Shown in pieces: positions 38,760 to 49,335 of a DNA stretch of 64,000 nucleotides. A model generated the notes under the pieces. That model did not search any database. It was not told where the DNA came from and worked only from the letters and a program-made list of their open reading frames with translations. Both the position numbers and the translations under genes were made by a program. The DNA comes from Rhytidiadelphus loreus. Lineage: Eukaryota; Streptophyta; Bryopsida; Hypnales; Hylocomiaceae. The stretch's first letter is position 1, and the number at the start of each line of letters is the position of its first letter. The stretch is taken from the NCBI GenBank assembly GCA_947034895.1, contig OX344764.1, positions 44,373,348 through 44,437,347 on the forward strand, written 5' to 3'.

Positions 38760-40110
38760 TTTTAGGTTAGAGGTGAAGATAGTAAGTAATTCATAAATAC
38801 AAAGATGCTTGGTGAATCAAGAAAATTAAATGGGGAAGGTATTGCAAATATCTTCATGCATTATTTTGTATTTTGAAATACACTGAATAAATTATAGACC
38901 CATAGGGTAAATCTTTGAGATTTGCATAAATTAAATCAAAAGGAGAAGTTTTCATTTAAATCCTTTCTTCACTAATTTTTTAAGTTAGAGATGAAGGTGG
39001 TAAATAATTCATGAGTACAAAGATGCTTAGAGAATCAAGAAAAATACATTTGATAAATTATAGACCCATAGGGTAAATCTTTGAGATTTGCATAAATTAA
39101 ATCAAAAGGGGAAGTTTTCATTTAAATCCCTTCCTCACTAACTTTTTAAGTTAGAGATGAAGGTGGTAAATAATTCATGAGTACAAAGATGCTTAGAGAA
39201 TCAAGAAAAATACACTTGATAAATTATAGACCCATAGGGTAAATCTTTGAGATTTGCATAAATTAAATCAAAAGGAGAAGTTTTCATTTAAATCCCTTCT
39301 CTACTATTTTTTTAAGTTAGAGATGAAGGTGGTAAATAATTCATGAGTACAAAGATGCTTGGAGAATCAAGAAAAATACATTTGATAAATTATAGACCCA
39401 TAGGGTAAATCTTTGAGATTTGCATAAATTAAATCAAAAGGAGAAGTTTTCATTTAAATCCCTTCTCTACTATTTTTTTAAGTTAGAGATGAAGGTGGTA
39501 AATAATTCATGAGTACAAAGATGCTTAGAGAATCAAGAAAAATACATTTGATAAATTATAGACCCATAGGGTAAATCTTTGAGATTTGCATAAATTAAAT
39601 CAAAAGGGGAAGTTTTCATTTAAATCCCTTCCCTACTATTTTTTTAAGTTAGAGATGAAGGTGGTAATAATTCATAAGTACAAAGATGCTTAGAGAATCA
39701 AGAAAAATACACTTGATAAATTATAGACCCATAGGGTAAATCTTTGAGATTTGCATAAATTAAATCAAAAGGAGAAGTTTTCATTTTAATCCTTTCCCTA
39801 CTATTTTTTTAAGTTAGAGATGAAGGTGGTAATAATTCATGAGTACAAAGATGCTTGGAGAATCAAAAAATATAAATGGGGAAGGTATTGTAAATATCTT
39901 CATGCATTATTTTGTATTTTGAAATACACTTCATAAATTATAGGTCCTTTAGTAGGATAATTCGTTGAAATATGCATAAATTAAATCAAAAAGGGAAATT
40001 TTTCTTTAAATCCCTTCCATCTAATTTTTAAGTTAGGGATGATGGATTGATGGTGGTAAATAATTCATGAGTACAAGAATACTTGGAAAAAAGAAGAATT
40101 CAAATGGGAA
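38760..40110. repeat. 166-bp minisatellite, about six units
   Basis: The string ACAAAGATGCTT occurs at 39017, 39183, 39349, 39515, 39680 and 39845, spaced 166, 166, 166, 165 and 165 bp. The outermost units (beginning 38799 and ending near 40073) are longer by about 50-60 bp because they keep a segment with 'tatcttcatgcattattttg'. No coding capacity. Confidence 0.93.
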
Positions 40111-40388
40111 AGTTTTTTATACAAATCTTCGTGCATTATTTTGTATTTTAAAATCCACCTCATGAATAATCACTAGAAGAGAAAGGAATGTTTTAGGTAT
40201 GGTCTTAGCAACATAGTTCTATAATTTATGACCTTTTAGCAAATTATAGTAAATATTTATTAGAAATACATTTGTTTTCAATAAAAATTTACTAAAAATC
40301 TCCCTAAAGATCATAAGATTGTAGGACTATACTACTAGGTTGTACTTAAAACAACCTTTTCTCTTGTAGAGATTACATTGTTAGGATG

Positions 40389-41285
40389 TTAAGCTCTAAA
40401 GTCTCAATTGTCTTTGTAGCTTGGAAAATGGATTTTGGGCAACTTCATATAAGGTCAATTTTTTATGAAGCTTTTGATATTTTTTCATGATATAGATAAA
40501 CTTGTTAGTTTTATGGGATTGTAATTTGTATTTTAATTGGTGCCAAAGAGCAAGAGTTATACCACAATAAGCCTAAATATAAATTAGGTGAACAAAAAAA
40601 ATCACGAAAATTTGAATTAAAAATTAAAGTTTTTTTATTCTCATAGATTGGAATTTTTTTGTACTTCAAAAGCTTTGGTTCATTTTTTGGGGATTGATGG
40701 TATGAAAGTTATAGAGCATCTTCTTTTGTGAGCAATCATAGTATCATATTAAAAAAAATTAAGCATAGGATTCTTTTGGGCCACTCAAGTTTCAAACTTT
40801 TTCAAAACAATTAAACAAATAAGTTGAAAAAATTAACTTTGATTCATAGAACAATCTCACCATTGGGATTAGTGTGTTTTAATTCCATTTTAATGCTATT
40901 AATGATAAAGTTTTTTCTCTCTATAATGTACTTTCTTCTACTTAATAATTTTTTAAAGAATGAAACCACATTATTTTTAAATTTTAAATTTTTTATATTT
41001 TCAAATCAATTTTGAATGATGAAATTTTTTTAATTCAAGACTATAATGTAAACTTTTTTAAGTTAAGAAGATTCAAAGTAGCTTGTCAATATGTCACAAA
41101 TGTGATTTCTTCACTTTGAACGCATTTACCTTACAATCTATGTGGTGAAAGTGTTTGAAATTTTTTCCACACATTGTCATACTATTCTACTTTAAGATCC
41201 TATGATTACATATTCAAAAATATCATTAATTTTCTTTTTTCTTTTTGTACTAGAAATAGTAGTTTTGAAATTTTTTTTGGACAAT
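40389..41285 (+). mobile_element. Repeat family copy g
   Basis: It begins TTAAGCTCTAAAGTCTC and keeps the family's internal order ('gattttgggcaacttc', 'ccacacattgtcatac', 'atagtagttttgaaa'). The right end is lost where the GTCGCCC array begins. Confidence 0.55.
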
Positions 41286-41289
41286 TGCA

Positions 41290-41525
41290 ACAAAGAGGTC
41301 GCCCCTAGACCCTCAGTCGCCCTTAAAGGGACCAGAGGTCGCCCCTAGACCCGCGGTCGCCCTTAAAGGGACCAGAGGTCGCCCCTAGACCCGTAGTCGC
41401 CCTAGATTTTGGACCCGTAGTCGCCCCCTACCCGTGGTCGCCTCTAGACCCGCAGTCGCCCTAGATTTTGGACCCGTAGTCTCCCCCTACCCGTGGTCGC
41501 CCCTACCCGCGGTCGCCCCTCATGA
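41290..41525. repeat. Right subterminal array of GTCGCCC motifs
   Basis: Repeated GAGGTCGCCCCTAGACCC and CGCGGTCGCCC(T/C)TA units occur in inverse orientation to the left array. They end about 180 bp from the right terminus, mirroring the left side. Confidence 0.9.
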
Positions 41526-41715
41526 AGCACGCCACGTCACAGCCACGTAGGACAATCCGTTTTACCTAGGGGTAAAAAAATTTGAAATCCGAAATCCGTA
41601 CAAGACAACAAAAACCACCCATACTCGACAACTCGACAATTCGACATGCGACATGCGACGTCTATTAGACACAAAAACCCGAAATTCTGTCAGACAAGAC
41701 AACCCTAGCAGTATT

Positions 41716-42421
41716 GGGAGAACTTCTTCAACCTGTCAACCCCAACTTGAACCAGCTCACCTGTGAGGAGGTAAACAAAAGAAACTGCCTTGTTCTCATT
41801 GTCAAGAACATAAACCTAACCGAATCTATTGCTCAAGTGACCCAGGAGTTACACAATCACCTCGGCTCCAAAAACGTCAAATCCATCTTCTTCCCACGCC
41901 ACAAAGGAGATTCTCACAGTGGTGTCGCCAATGTTGAATGTCTCAATGCCGCTGTCTACAAACAACACGTGAAGAGATTGGCACGCCTATACCATAAGTG
42001 GCTGGAGTTTCAACCTCATCCCAACTCTCTTGATGGATCTGCACGTCCCAATGATGACACACTCCACAAATGGGGATTCTTGGACATCAACACTGCTTTG
42101 GCTGGTACAGTTGAAGCACTCACAAACAATGCATCAACTTCTGCAAACAAACAATCCCTCAACAGAGAAGAACTATCAACACTTGTTGGAGAGGTAGTTG
42201 CCAAAGAAAATTCAAAATTACGTATTGAATTTCAAGCTGATATGAGTCAGCTAAAAGATGAACTCCAAGATGAAGCAAAAACTTATGCAAACAAGATAGA
42301 TCAAGAACTTAGAGGTGCTCTCTCAAACCTAGAAAACATTCTATGCCAAAGCATGCAAGTCGTCAAAAACTTAGCTCGCCCAGCCATCAACGCTCCGGAA
42401 TCTTCTACACCGCCAAACTAG
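41716..42421 (+). pseudogene. LINE ORF1, 3' portion
   Basis: This is the continuation of the ORF1 frame after the 7.2 kb hAT and its 8-bp duplication, ending at TAG 42419-42421. It contains a segment with the alternating strand/helix look of an RNA-recognition fold (…CLVLIVKNINLTESI… to …GVANVECLNAAVY…). A heptad-rich coiled coil follows near the C-terminus (…KLRIEFQADMSQLKDEL…). RRM plus coiled coil is a known ORF1 arrangement; the RRM assignment is by eye only. Confidence 0.7.
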
Positions 42422-42630
42422 TTAGGTCATACAACGCCATCACCCAAAAAAAGAGTGCCATAGTCATATACCTTAGTATTACATCACCCCCCCTTAGTAT
42501 TTACATCATAGTGTTGTATACCACCATCACTTGGCAATATCATTTATATACTTTGCTTTGTTTCACATTCTCATCTTTTCTTCACACAAATCTCTTTTCA
42601 CAAATTCAATCACATCAATCCAAAACCTAC

Positions 42631-45600
42631 ATGACATATCTATACACACATAAACACACTGTTCATAATAATAAAAACAATATTCACTACATACAACAAC
42701 ACTACCATATCCCAATAAACTTCCTAATAAACACACCAATATCAAAACAAACGAAACAAGCTCGACCTCCCAGCATCGCATTAATACAACTCACCCATAA
42801 TCAAACACATAGCTCCAACAAAAACAAAACACACAACATTATATACGTATTCCTACAACAAAACAACAAAGCCCATATATATATTCTTATACCTTCAAAA
42901 AATAAAAACAATTTCAAAAAACAAAAACAAAAAAACAAAAAATTCCTTACACCACCATCAACAAAAATTCAAGCCTATTACAACCACTACAACTATAATG
43001 GACTACTCCCAAAACATTTATTACTCCTCCTTTGTGGCGACATAAAAACAAATCCAGGACCCATGCCCGATATACTTAAACTGCATCCACCTCCACATAA
43101 ACATAGAAGTAAAATGTATTTTATAGCATGTACAATTAAACTACAACCTGAATACCAACACTTAGCAAAAAAATTCGCACCGGTAATAAACAGCACGCAC
43201 TCTATGCACAATGATACAACCAGAAACTACCCCCACCTATCACAATACGTTTATCAAAATCAACACCATCCACCACCTCGACTGCTATTTGCGCTCATTG
43301 TCACACTTAGTCCACAATTAGAAGCCTGTGACCAACTACTAATACAAACAAGAACCCCAGACTGGACCACGATACTACTAGGCAATATGGCTGTACTACA
43401 AAATCCTCCAGAAAGACACATCACAACACCACACCCATATGTACTATTTAAAAATAGAAACCAAAAAATAATTGAACCTCCCGAATCCATCCACAAAGAA
43501 ATATATAACTTCATCAATCAAACAAATGAGCCCCTAACCCTACAAACTATGCTCAATAAATTCCCATATTTACCCGAAAGCCTACTCATAGAATCACTAA
43601 AATGTCATGACACTCTAGAAGAATATTCTCACCCACCACCCCTCTCCAATACACTCCCAACCTATCCAACAAACATACAAATTAGCAACCCTAATACGTG
43701 CATTATCACATGGAATGCTGCATCAATCAACACAGCTCTATCAAACCTTCAACAATTAATTTCACATACTTCAGCAACTCCTGCAATAATAATAATCCAA
43801 GAAACCAAAATAACCGCAACAAAATCCACAAAATACATACAAAATCTATTTCCACAATATAAACTCATATTTAAGAATACACAGGCATTAACTCGATGTA
43901 TACAACAACGAAGACCATATAAACCAGGACGTGGCGGACTTCTAACCCTTATACACAAAAAATATGCATATCCTGCAAACATCACCAAAATCCCAACTCC
44001 TGCGGAATTCTCACAATATCTGCAAATAATAAAAATCAGTAACCACCCACTACAACCTTGGTTACTAATCCACATGTACATGCCTTCACACATAGATGAT
44101 TTACAATTAATACCAAAAATTCAACAAACTATAACCCACCAAATCTCTCTACATCCACAATATATCCACTTGTTGTGTGGCAACTTCAATAGAAACATTG
44201 CCCTCATTGGAAGACAAAACGAACTCAACATAATCCCGCCACAAACAGAAGACATAGAATGGCATACATACACAAACAATTTGCAACTCACTTATATACC
44301 TACCAATAGTCCATTTACAAGACAAGGCGGTCAAAACTACACCCAAACTAGCCTAATAGACGGTTTTTACATAAACACACCTAATACCACTCTATACACA
44401 GCAACCACAAATCATAATCACAATCTAAACTCAGACCACTCCCCTGTAACACTACACATACCACAAAACACACTAATAACTCAACCTATAACAACAACAC
44501 AAAATAATACACCAAGAATTCTAAACCCCATCCCACAAAAAAATATAGAAATATTTAAAACAAATTTTTTTGAAGAACACGCGCTTCAGATAAACGAACT
44601 CACCACCACTCTTACAAATACACACTTGACACAGCAGCATTGGCAAATAGCATGTAATTCTTTGGATCACCTTATACAAAGCATATCCAATAAAATACTA
44701 GAACATTGTAGTGCACCACCAATCCCTCAATTAACAAACCGTACCTCCCAACAAGGCGGGTTTTTACCAAGAAAACTCCAAAAAAAATGGAAAGCCCACC
44801 TCTCTACTTACCATCTAATTAGAAAAACAATCTACATAATAAAAAATACAACAAATTGGGCAACACATCCAATACTAGAAGCAATAAAAAAACCACACCC
44901 ACGTTCACATCCCACCACCTACAATACATGCAACCTCCCAACACGAATGGATCAAAACATTAGCAGAAATAGCCAAAACTGCAAACACACAAGCTCGCAA
45001 AATTACCACAAAATACACTCAAGATTGTATCAAAAAAGCAATCTCAAAATATCGTCAATTATACGAAAAAAGTCCTAAATAAATAAATAAAAAGGTATTT
45101 AAAAATCTAAGTACACCCCGACTCGATTGCATAAAAGACATACATAACAACCTACTAACCAACCCAGATGACATCGCTACTGAAATATACAACCAAAAAT
45201 CAATTAGTAACTGTCCAACAGTCCCAACATGTTTTTATTTACCAGAACACCTAATACATTGTACGTGTGGAGTGCGACAATATCCATGGCATGACTTAAA
45301 TGGTCTCATTCTAGATAAACGCGGAACCCCTGAAACCCCTCTCCACCATTATTTCAACAAAGAGACATATGACATATGTTTAAATCACTTATCCAATAAC
45401 AAAACCCCTGGGCCAGACTTAATTCCAAATGTAATTTTAAAAAACATGCCAGATTGTTTTCATAACTTACTTTTCCTATTTTTTACACAATGCTACAAAC
45501 AAAAACAAATCCTAGCCTCTTGGAAAACCAGTCTAACTATACTACTTTATAAAAAAGGAGACCCTTCTCAACTATCAAACCATAGACCTATTGCTCTTGC

Positions 45601-46600
45601 AAACACCATATATAAATTCTTTACTAGTACTTTAACCCTAATCCTCTCCGCCTATGGCGGAAACCACCAAATCCTACACGATAGCCAAGAGGGATTCAGA
45701 GCAGAACGTAGTACATCACGACAACTACAACTCCTCATCGCTGCTCTAGAAGATGCAAGATTTACAAACCAAGACATCTAAATATTATATATAGACTTTA
45801 AAAACGCATTTGGATCCATAGATCATGCACGCCTCATGGCTATAATGTTAGATCTTGGATATCCTAAGACGCAGTAGCACTAATTGGAAATATTTACTCA
45901 TATTCATCTACAATATTCATTGGCGAGCATTTTGGTAGAACTAAACCAATACCTATCCAAAGAGGTACCATCCAAGGCGACACACTAAGCCCTTATCTCT
46001 TTCTTATTTTTCTAGAACCACTACTTAGATGGCTCCAAAGAGGTAATCATGGCTATAAATTTGGTACGTTCAAAATAACTATTAGCTCTGCAGCATATGC
46101 AGATGATTTAGCAGCAGCATCTTCTAAACTCCACTCACTTCAAATCCAACTTAATAAAATTGATAAATATTGTGAATGGTCTGGAATGGACTTGGGAGTA
46201 CCAAATGTGCAATTACAGGATGCCCAAATAAATCTAAAACAAATCCTGACACTTTCAAAACTCAAATACAGGCCATGAACATTAACTATAGAAACCAACC
46301 AATACCAATCCTTCACCAAAATGAACCATATACATACTTAGGTATACAATTAGTACCTTCACTAAAATGGAAATTACAAACACACATCACCACTAAAAAA
46401 TTAACAGATCAATGTATACAACTCACACACTGTCCAGCCACAATAAAACAAAAAATCAATATGGTCGACACTGTAATACGTGCCGGCATAGCTTACAGCT
46501 TTTATGCAGTCCCATATTCCCTACCAACAATTAAAAAATTAGACAAAAAATCATTGGAATTCAAAAAACCATATGTGGACTACCTAAATGTACTGCAAAC
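42631..46600 (+). pseudogene. LINE ORF2, endonuclease and reverse transcriptase part (broken)
   Basis: The start is uncertain; the frame is open from 42343 and the first ATG clear of ORF1 is 42631. A 2A-like tract lies at 43036-43062. An APE endonuclease follows at about 43690-44460: WNAAS, QETK (Glu at 43801), YMPSH, GNFN at 44179-44190 (usually GDFN) and SDH at 44431. RT follows from about 45390 with NKTPGPD, GFRAERS, an FKNAFGSIDH block and YADD at 46096-46107. Lesions are a frameshift near 44890-44935, TAA near 45080, TAA at 45779-45781, frameshifts near 45870 and 46190, and one in the A run near 46562. The copy is therefore dead. It would have provided target-primed reverse transcription. 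Confidence 0.85.
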
Positions 46601-46610
46601 CAGGGTTGAC
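46601..46610 (+). repeat. Left terminal inverted repeat of the 15.8-kb hAT
   Basis: CAGGGTTGAC, preceded by TSD CTGCAAAC. The next bases contain the palindrome-rich CGTCCGGACGTCC, also found in inverse form about 50 bp inside the right end. Confidence 0.95.
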
Positions 46611-47025
46611 AGGGCGTCCGGACGTCCAGAGTCCGCGGACGCTGACCCCAGGACGTCTTTTGACATGCCTGGCGGTAGATGGTGTCCGACCGCTGGACGG
46701 GCGGACGGCCGATTCTTCCGACGGAACAAGAGCAGACGGCCCGACGGAACAGGAGCGGACGGGCCGACGGTACAGGAGCGGACGCCCCGTCGGATCAGAA
46801 GCGGACGGCCCGACGGGGTAGGAGCGGACGGCCCGACGGAGTAGGAGCGGACGGCCCGACGGAATAGGGGCGGACTGGCGACCGGATGTCCGTCCGCCCG
46901 TCAGGGGCCCGTTTGCTTTGGACGGTGACCGTGCGATGTGACGGACGCCGATTTTCCACCGTTCGATCTTGCCGTCCGCCTGTGTGCCGTCCGATGCTCC
47001 CGTACGTGGATTCATGCCGTCCGAC
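46611..47025. repeat. Array A1: GCGGACGGC motifs, 23-bp period, left end and gene 1 promoter
   Basis: GCGGAC starts at 46755, 46778, 46801, 46824, 46847 and 46870, exactly 23 bp apart, in units like AGGAGCGGACGGCCCGACGG. Less regular GTCCG/CGGAC motifs flank the core on both sides, to about 47023. It serves as the left subterminal array of the transposon and lies directly upstream of the gene 1 TATA-like box. Confidence 0.95.
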
Positions 47026-47027
47026 TG

Positions 47028-47036
47028 CATAAATAG
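47028..47036 (+). promoter_or_regulatory. TATA-like box of gene 1
   Basis: GCATAAATAGCGG stands immediately after the last array motif (GCCGTCCGACTG) and about 170 bp before the gene 1 ATG. Confidence 0.5.
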
Positions 47037-47202
47037 CGGAGAGCACGGCTTATTTTGCCACAATCGTTTCCCTTGCGGAGTGGGTGATCTAGTGCCTAAG
47101 GCTCTGTGCGCCTCTTCTGTTTTGGTGTGCAAATGATTGTGATCGAACCCTAAATTGTTTCAAGTGTAAGTGCGAATCATTAATCATTTAAGCAAGCTTA
47201 CC

Positions 47203-48303
47203 ATGCCTCGCGATAACAAATCGAAGTCCAGTAAGAAGGGCAAATCCCAAGACATAAATTGGGATGATTGGGACAACCAAATGTGTGTAGCTGAACCGGG
47301 ATGGGAAGAAGAACCCAAAAAAACTTGGGACTGCACAACGTGCAAGAAGTACATCAAAATGACGCACTTCTCCAAAATATGGTCCAGAGAATGCGCAGAG
47401 GTGCAAGTTCGTCATTGGGAAGGACAAATTTCCACATGCCAAAGCAAACACTTTGTTCATCGATACGAGGAAGTAACACGTTCAGCTCAAATACGGGACT
47501 CCAAACCAAATTTAATGAACTATTCCAACATGAGCATGGTTTGGGCGGAGATTGTACTCCACAAAGATGTAGATTGGCGCACAATTTACGGAAAAGATGT
47601 TACCCACTTGAATCGCAGTGATGCGGTACTTTATACCAGTTGGACTGGGCCGAGCGATTGCATGCCAAAGTGGTCTAATCGAGGCCAGTTTGGATTTCCA
47701 CCGGTTGTATTGCCGGATGCAGAAGATGAATGGTCAGGTGATGATGATGAGAAAGACACTCCAACACCCGCGAGGATGGAAGAGAGGCACGAGCGTACAG
47801 AAGATCGGGAGGACATTCAATACCAACAAGAAATGCGAGAGGCAATGCAAAGAAGCCTAGAGGACCGTGGTCGACAATATGGCCATCATGGGGTGTACAG
47901 ACCCGATCGTGGTGCATATGGCTCGCAAGATACGCGAAGTATTTCACACTACGATAATGACCCTCAAGGGGGGTATCACAGCTCAAGGACAAGCCACGGA
48001 ACCACGCATCATTTTGAAGGTAACCAGGGAGGCTCCCAATACAACTTTACGTCTACTGGAGGTGGTTCTCATGAACCTCAAGGAGGCCCTTCTTATGGCA
48101 GTTCAACTCAAGGAGCATCTACTCACAATGATTCAATTCCTCCTCCAACTTTTGGAGGTCCATACCAAGCACATTATGGACAAGCAAGTGGGCAAAACAG
48201 ATATGGAGACGACTACTATGGAGGAGGACCATTTCTCAATGTTTATAGATCTAGTGGTACAGGCCCAAGCCAAAAAGATGACACCGAATCAGAATCTGAG
48301 TGA
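47203..48303 (+). CDS. Gene 1 of the hAT: 366-aa protein with novel domain and UIM-like motif
   Basis: ATG 47203 (MPRDNKSKSSKKGKSQ) was chosen over upstream non-ATG codons. Residues about 42-135 form a domain shared with gene 3: TCKKYxKMxHxxKxWxRE, a later CxxxHFxHR and NYSxxSMVxAE…VDW. Residues 211-221 (MREAMQRSLED) match the ubiquitin-interacting-motif core (hydrophobic-x-x-Ala-x-x-x-Ser-x-x-acidic). The C-terminal 130 residues are a Gly/Gln/Ser/Tyr-rich low-complexity tail ending in DDTESESE. No stops or frameshifts. An AATAAA lies at 48476. It converges on the kinase-like gene. The role is unknown; the UIM suggests it binds ubiquitin or ubiquitinated proteins. The shared domain has no family I recognise. 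Confidence 0.8.
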   Translation: MPRDNKSKSSKKGKSQDINWDDWDNQMCVAEPGWEEEPKKTWDCTTCKKYIKMTHFSKIWSRECAEVQVRHWEGQISTCQSKHFVHRYEEVTRSAQIRDSKPNLMNYSNMSMVWAEIVLHKDVDWRTIYGKDVTHLNRSDAVLYTSWTGPSDCMPKWSNRGQFGFPPVVLPDAEDEWSGDDDEKDTPTPARMEERHERTEDREDIQYQQEMREAMQRSLEDRGRQYGHHGVYRPDRGAYGSQDTRSISHYDNDPQGGYHSSRTSHGTTHHFEGNQGGSQYNFTSTGGGSHEPQGGPSYGSSTQGASTHNDSIPPPTFGGPYQAHYGQASGQNRYGDDYYGGGPFLNVYRSSGTGPSQKDDTESESE

Positions 48304-49335
48304 AGTAGATTGGACTATTGAACTATTGAACATTTGTAAGATTGTAGTTGTTGTCTCACAATACAATCAAGTGATTGTAAATTTGTAATCTCTTGCCACA
48401 TAATATAGAAAGTGACAAGCACGATACAAAGATGTTGGCTCTTAACAAATAGTATTTTCCTATTTGTAAATTATGAATAAAATATATTGTAATTAAGCCC
48501 TAAAGCCCTATGGATGTTTTTAGAAAAATGGATTTGTTCGGACCACTTCTACTTTATATACCGTAGAAAAACATCAACATCAATTTCTGGGGGGAATTTA
48601 AATAAAGTATGTTGTACATAACTTATTTGAGAGCATGGCGCCAAAATTTCAAAAATTTTGACTGCATGGATTGAAAGATATGGCATTCTAAGCATTGCAT
48701 TTGAAATTGAGAACGCCTTTGATCTCAGACAAAATTTGAGTAAAGAATTTTTTACAAATTAAAATCTGCAATTTCGGTTTAATTTACAAGACCACAACCC
48801 AATTATGCTTTGGAATTTTAATTTCATTTAGGATTCTAGAATAATGAACGGAAAATTGATTCAAGGAGTTTGGCACTTAAGCTTTTCCTAAACAAAATCA
48901 ACTTCGCAAAACAACATATTGTATAATTGTATTATTTCAATACAAATGGTGTTGTTACTTTGTTGCCCCCCAATGAAAATTTGGGGGATTCTCTTGCATG
49001 TGCCATGTACATTTACATGATAGATCATACAATTTAGCACACCACCTTGCCAACCTAGGTGGCTAGGTACCCAACAATCCAACATCAATGATACATCAAG
49101 AAGAAGAACTCCAAGTCTACATTTCTCATCCACCCAAAAAAAATGTTTTGTATTTAAATAGTTTGTGTTCCGAAAAATACAAAATGTTCAAAACGGAAAG
49201 CCAATTTCACATATATTGGCATACATTGATGGTGTATATATAGTCTATAGTTAGCACACATAGTAACGTACATCCTCACTGATACATTTATCGATTACTT
49301 CTATAATCTATAGTACTATGTAGCACACTCATATA
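48304..49335. other. Convergent intergenic region between genes 1 and 2
   Basis: It contains the gene 1 polyadenylation signal (AATAAA at 48476-48481). A stretch at about 48640-48700 ('gactgcatggattgaaagat') resembles the 3' part of the TTAA/CCCTAAAGG repeat family. No gene is supported; the 48888-49133 minus frame has no domain. Confidence 0.4.

Larger units (their letters stand above)
34510..41707. mobile_element. 7.2-kb non-autonomous hAT element
   Basis: The left end CAGGGTTGTC (34510-34519) is the inverse of the right end GACAACCCTA (41698-41707) except for the outermost base. Both fit the hAT terminal pattern (C/T)A(A/G)GG. The flanking 8-bp duplication GCAGTATT is at 34502-34509 and 41708-41715. 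Just inside both ends lie GTCGAGTTGTCGAGTTGTC-like repeats, a shared GTCTAATAG and arrays of GGGCGAC/GTCGCCC motifs. No transposase is present. The interior holds copies of the TTAA/CCCTAAAGG repeat, a hairpin-rich GC array and a 166-bp minisatellite. It must be mobilised in trans. Confidence 0.9.

Noticed and set aside
46584..47132. Long minus- and plus-strand frames around the left end of the large hAT
   Set aside because: They lie within array A1 and repeat every 23 bp. They are artefacts of the motif array, as are similar frames in A2-A5.
47867..48388. 173-codon frame overlapping the gene 1 tail
   Set aside because: It is an out-of-frame shadow of the Gly/Gln-rich C-terminus of gene 1.
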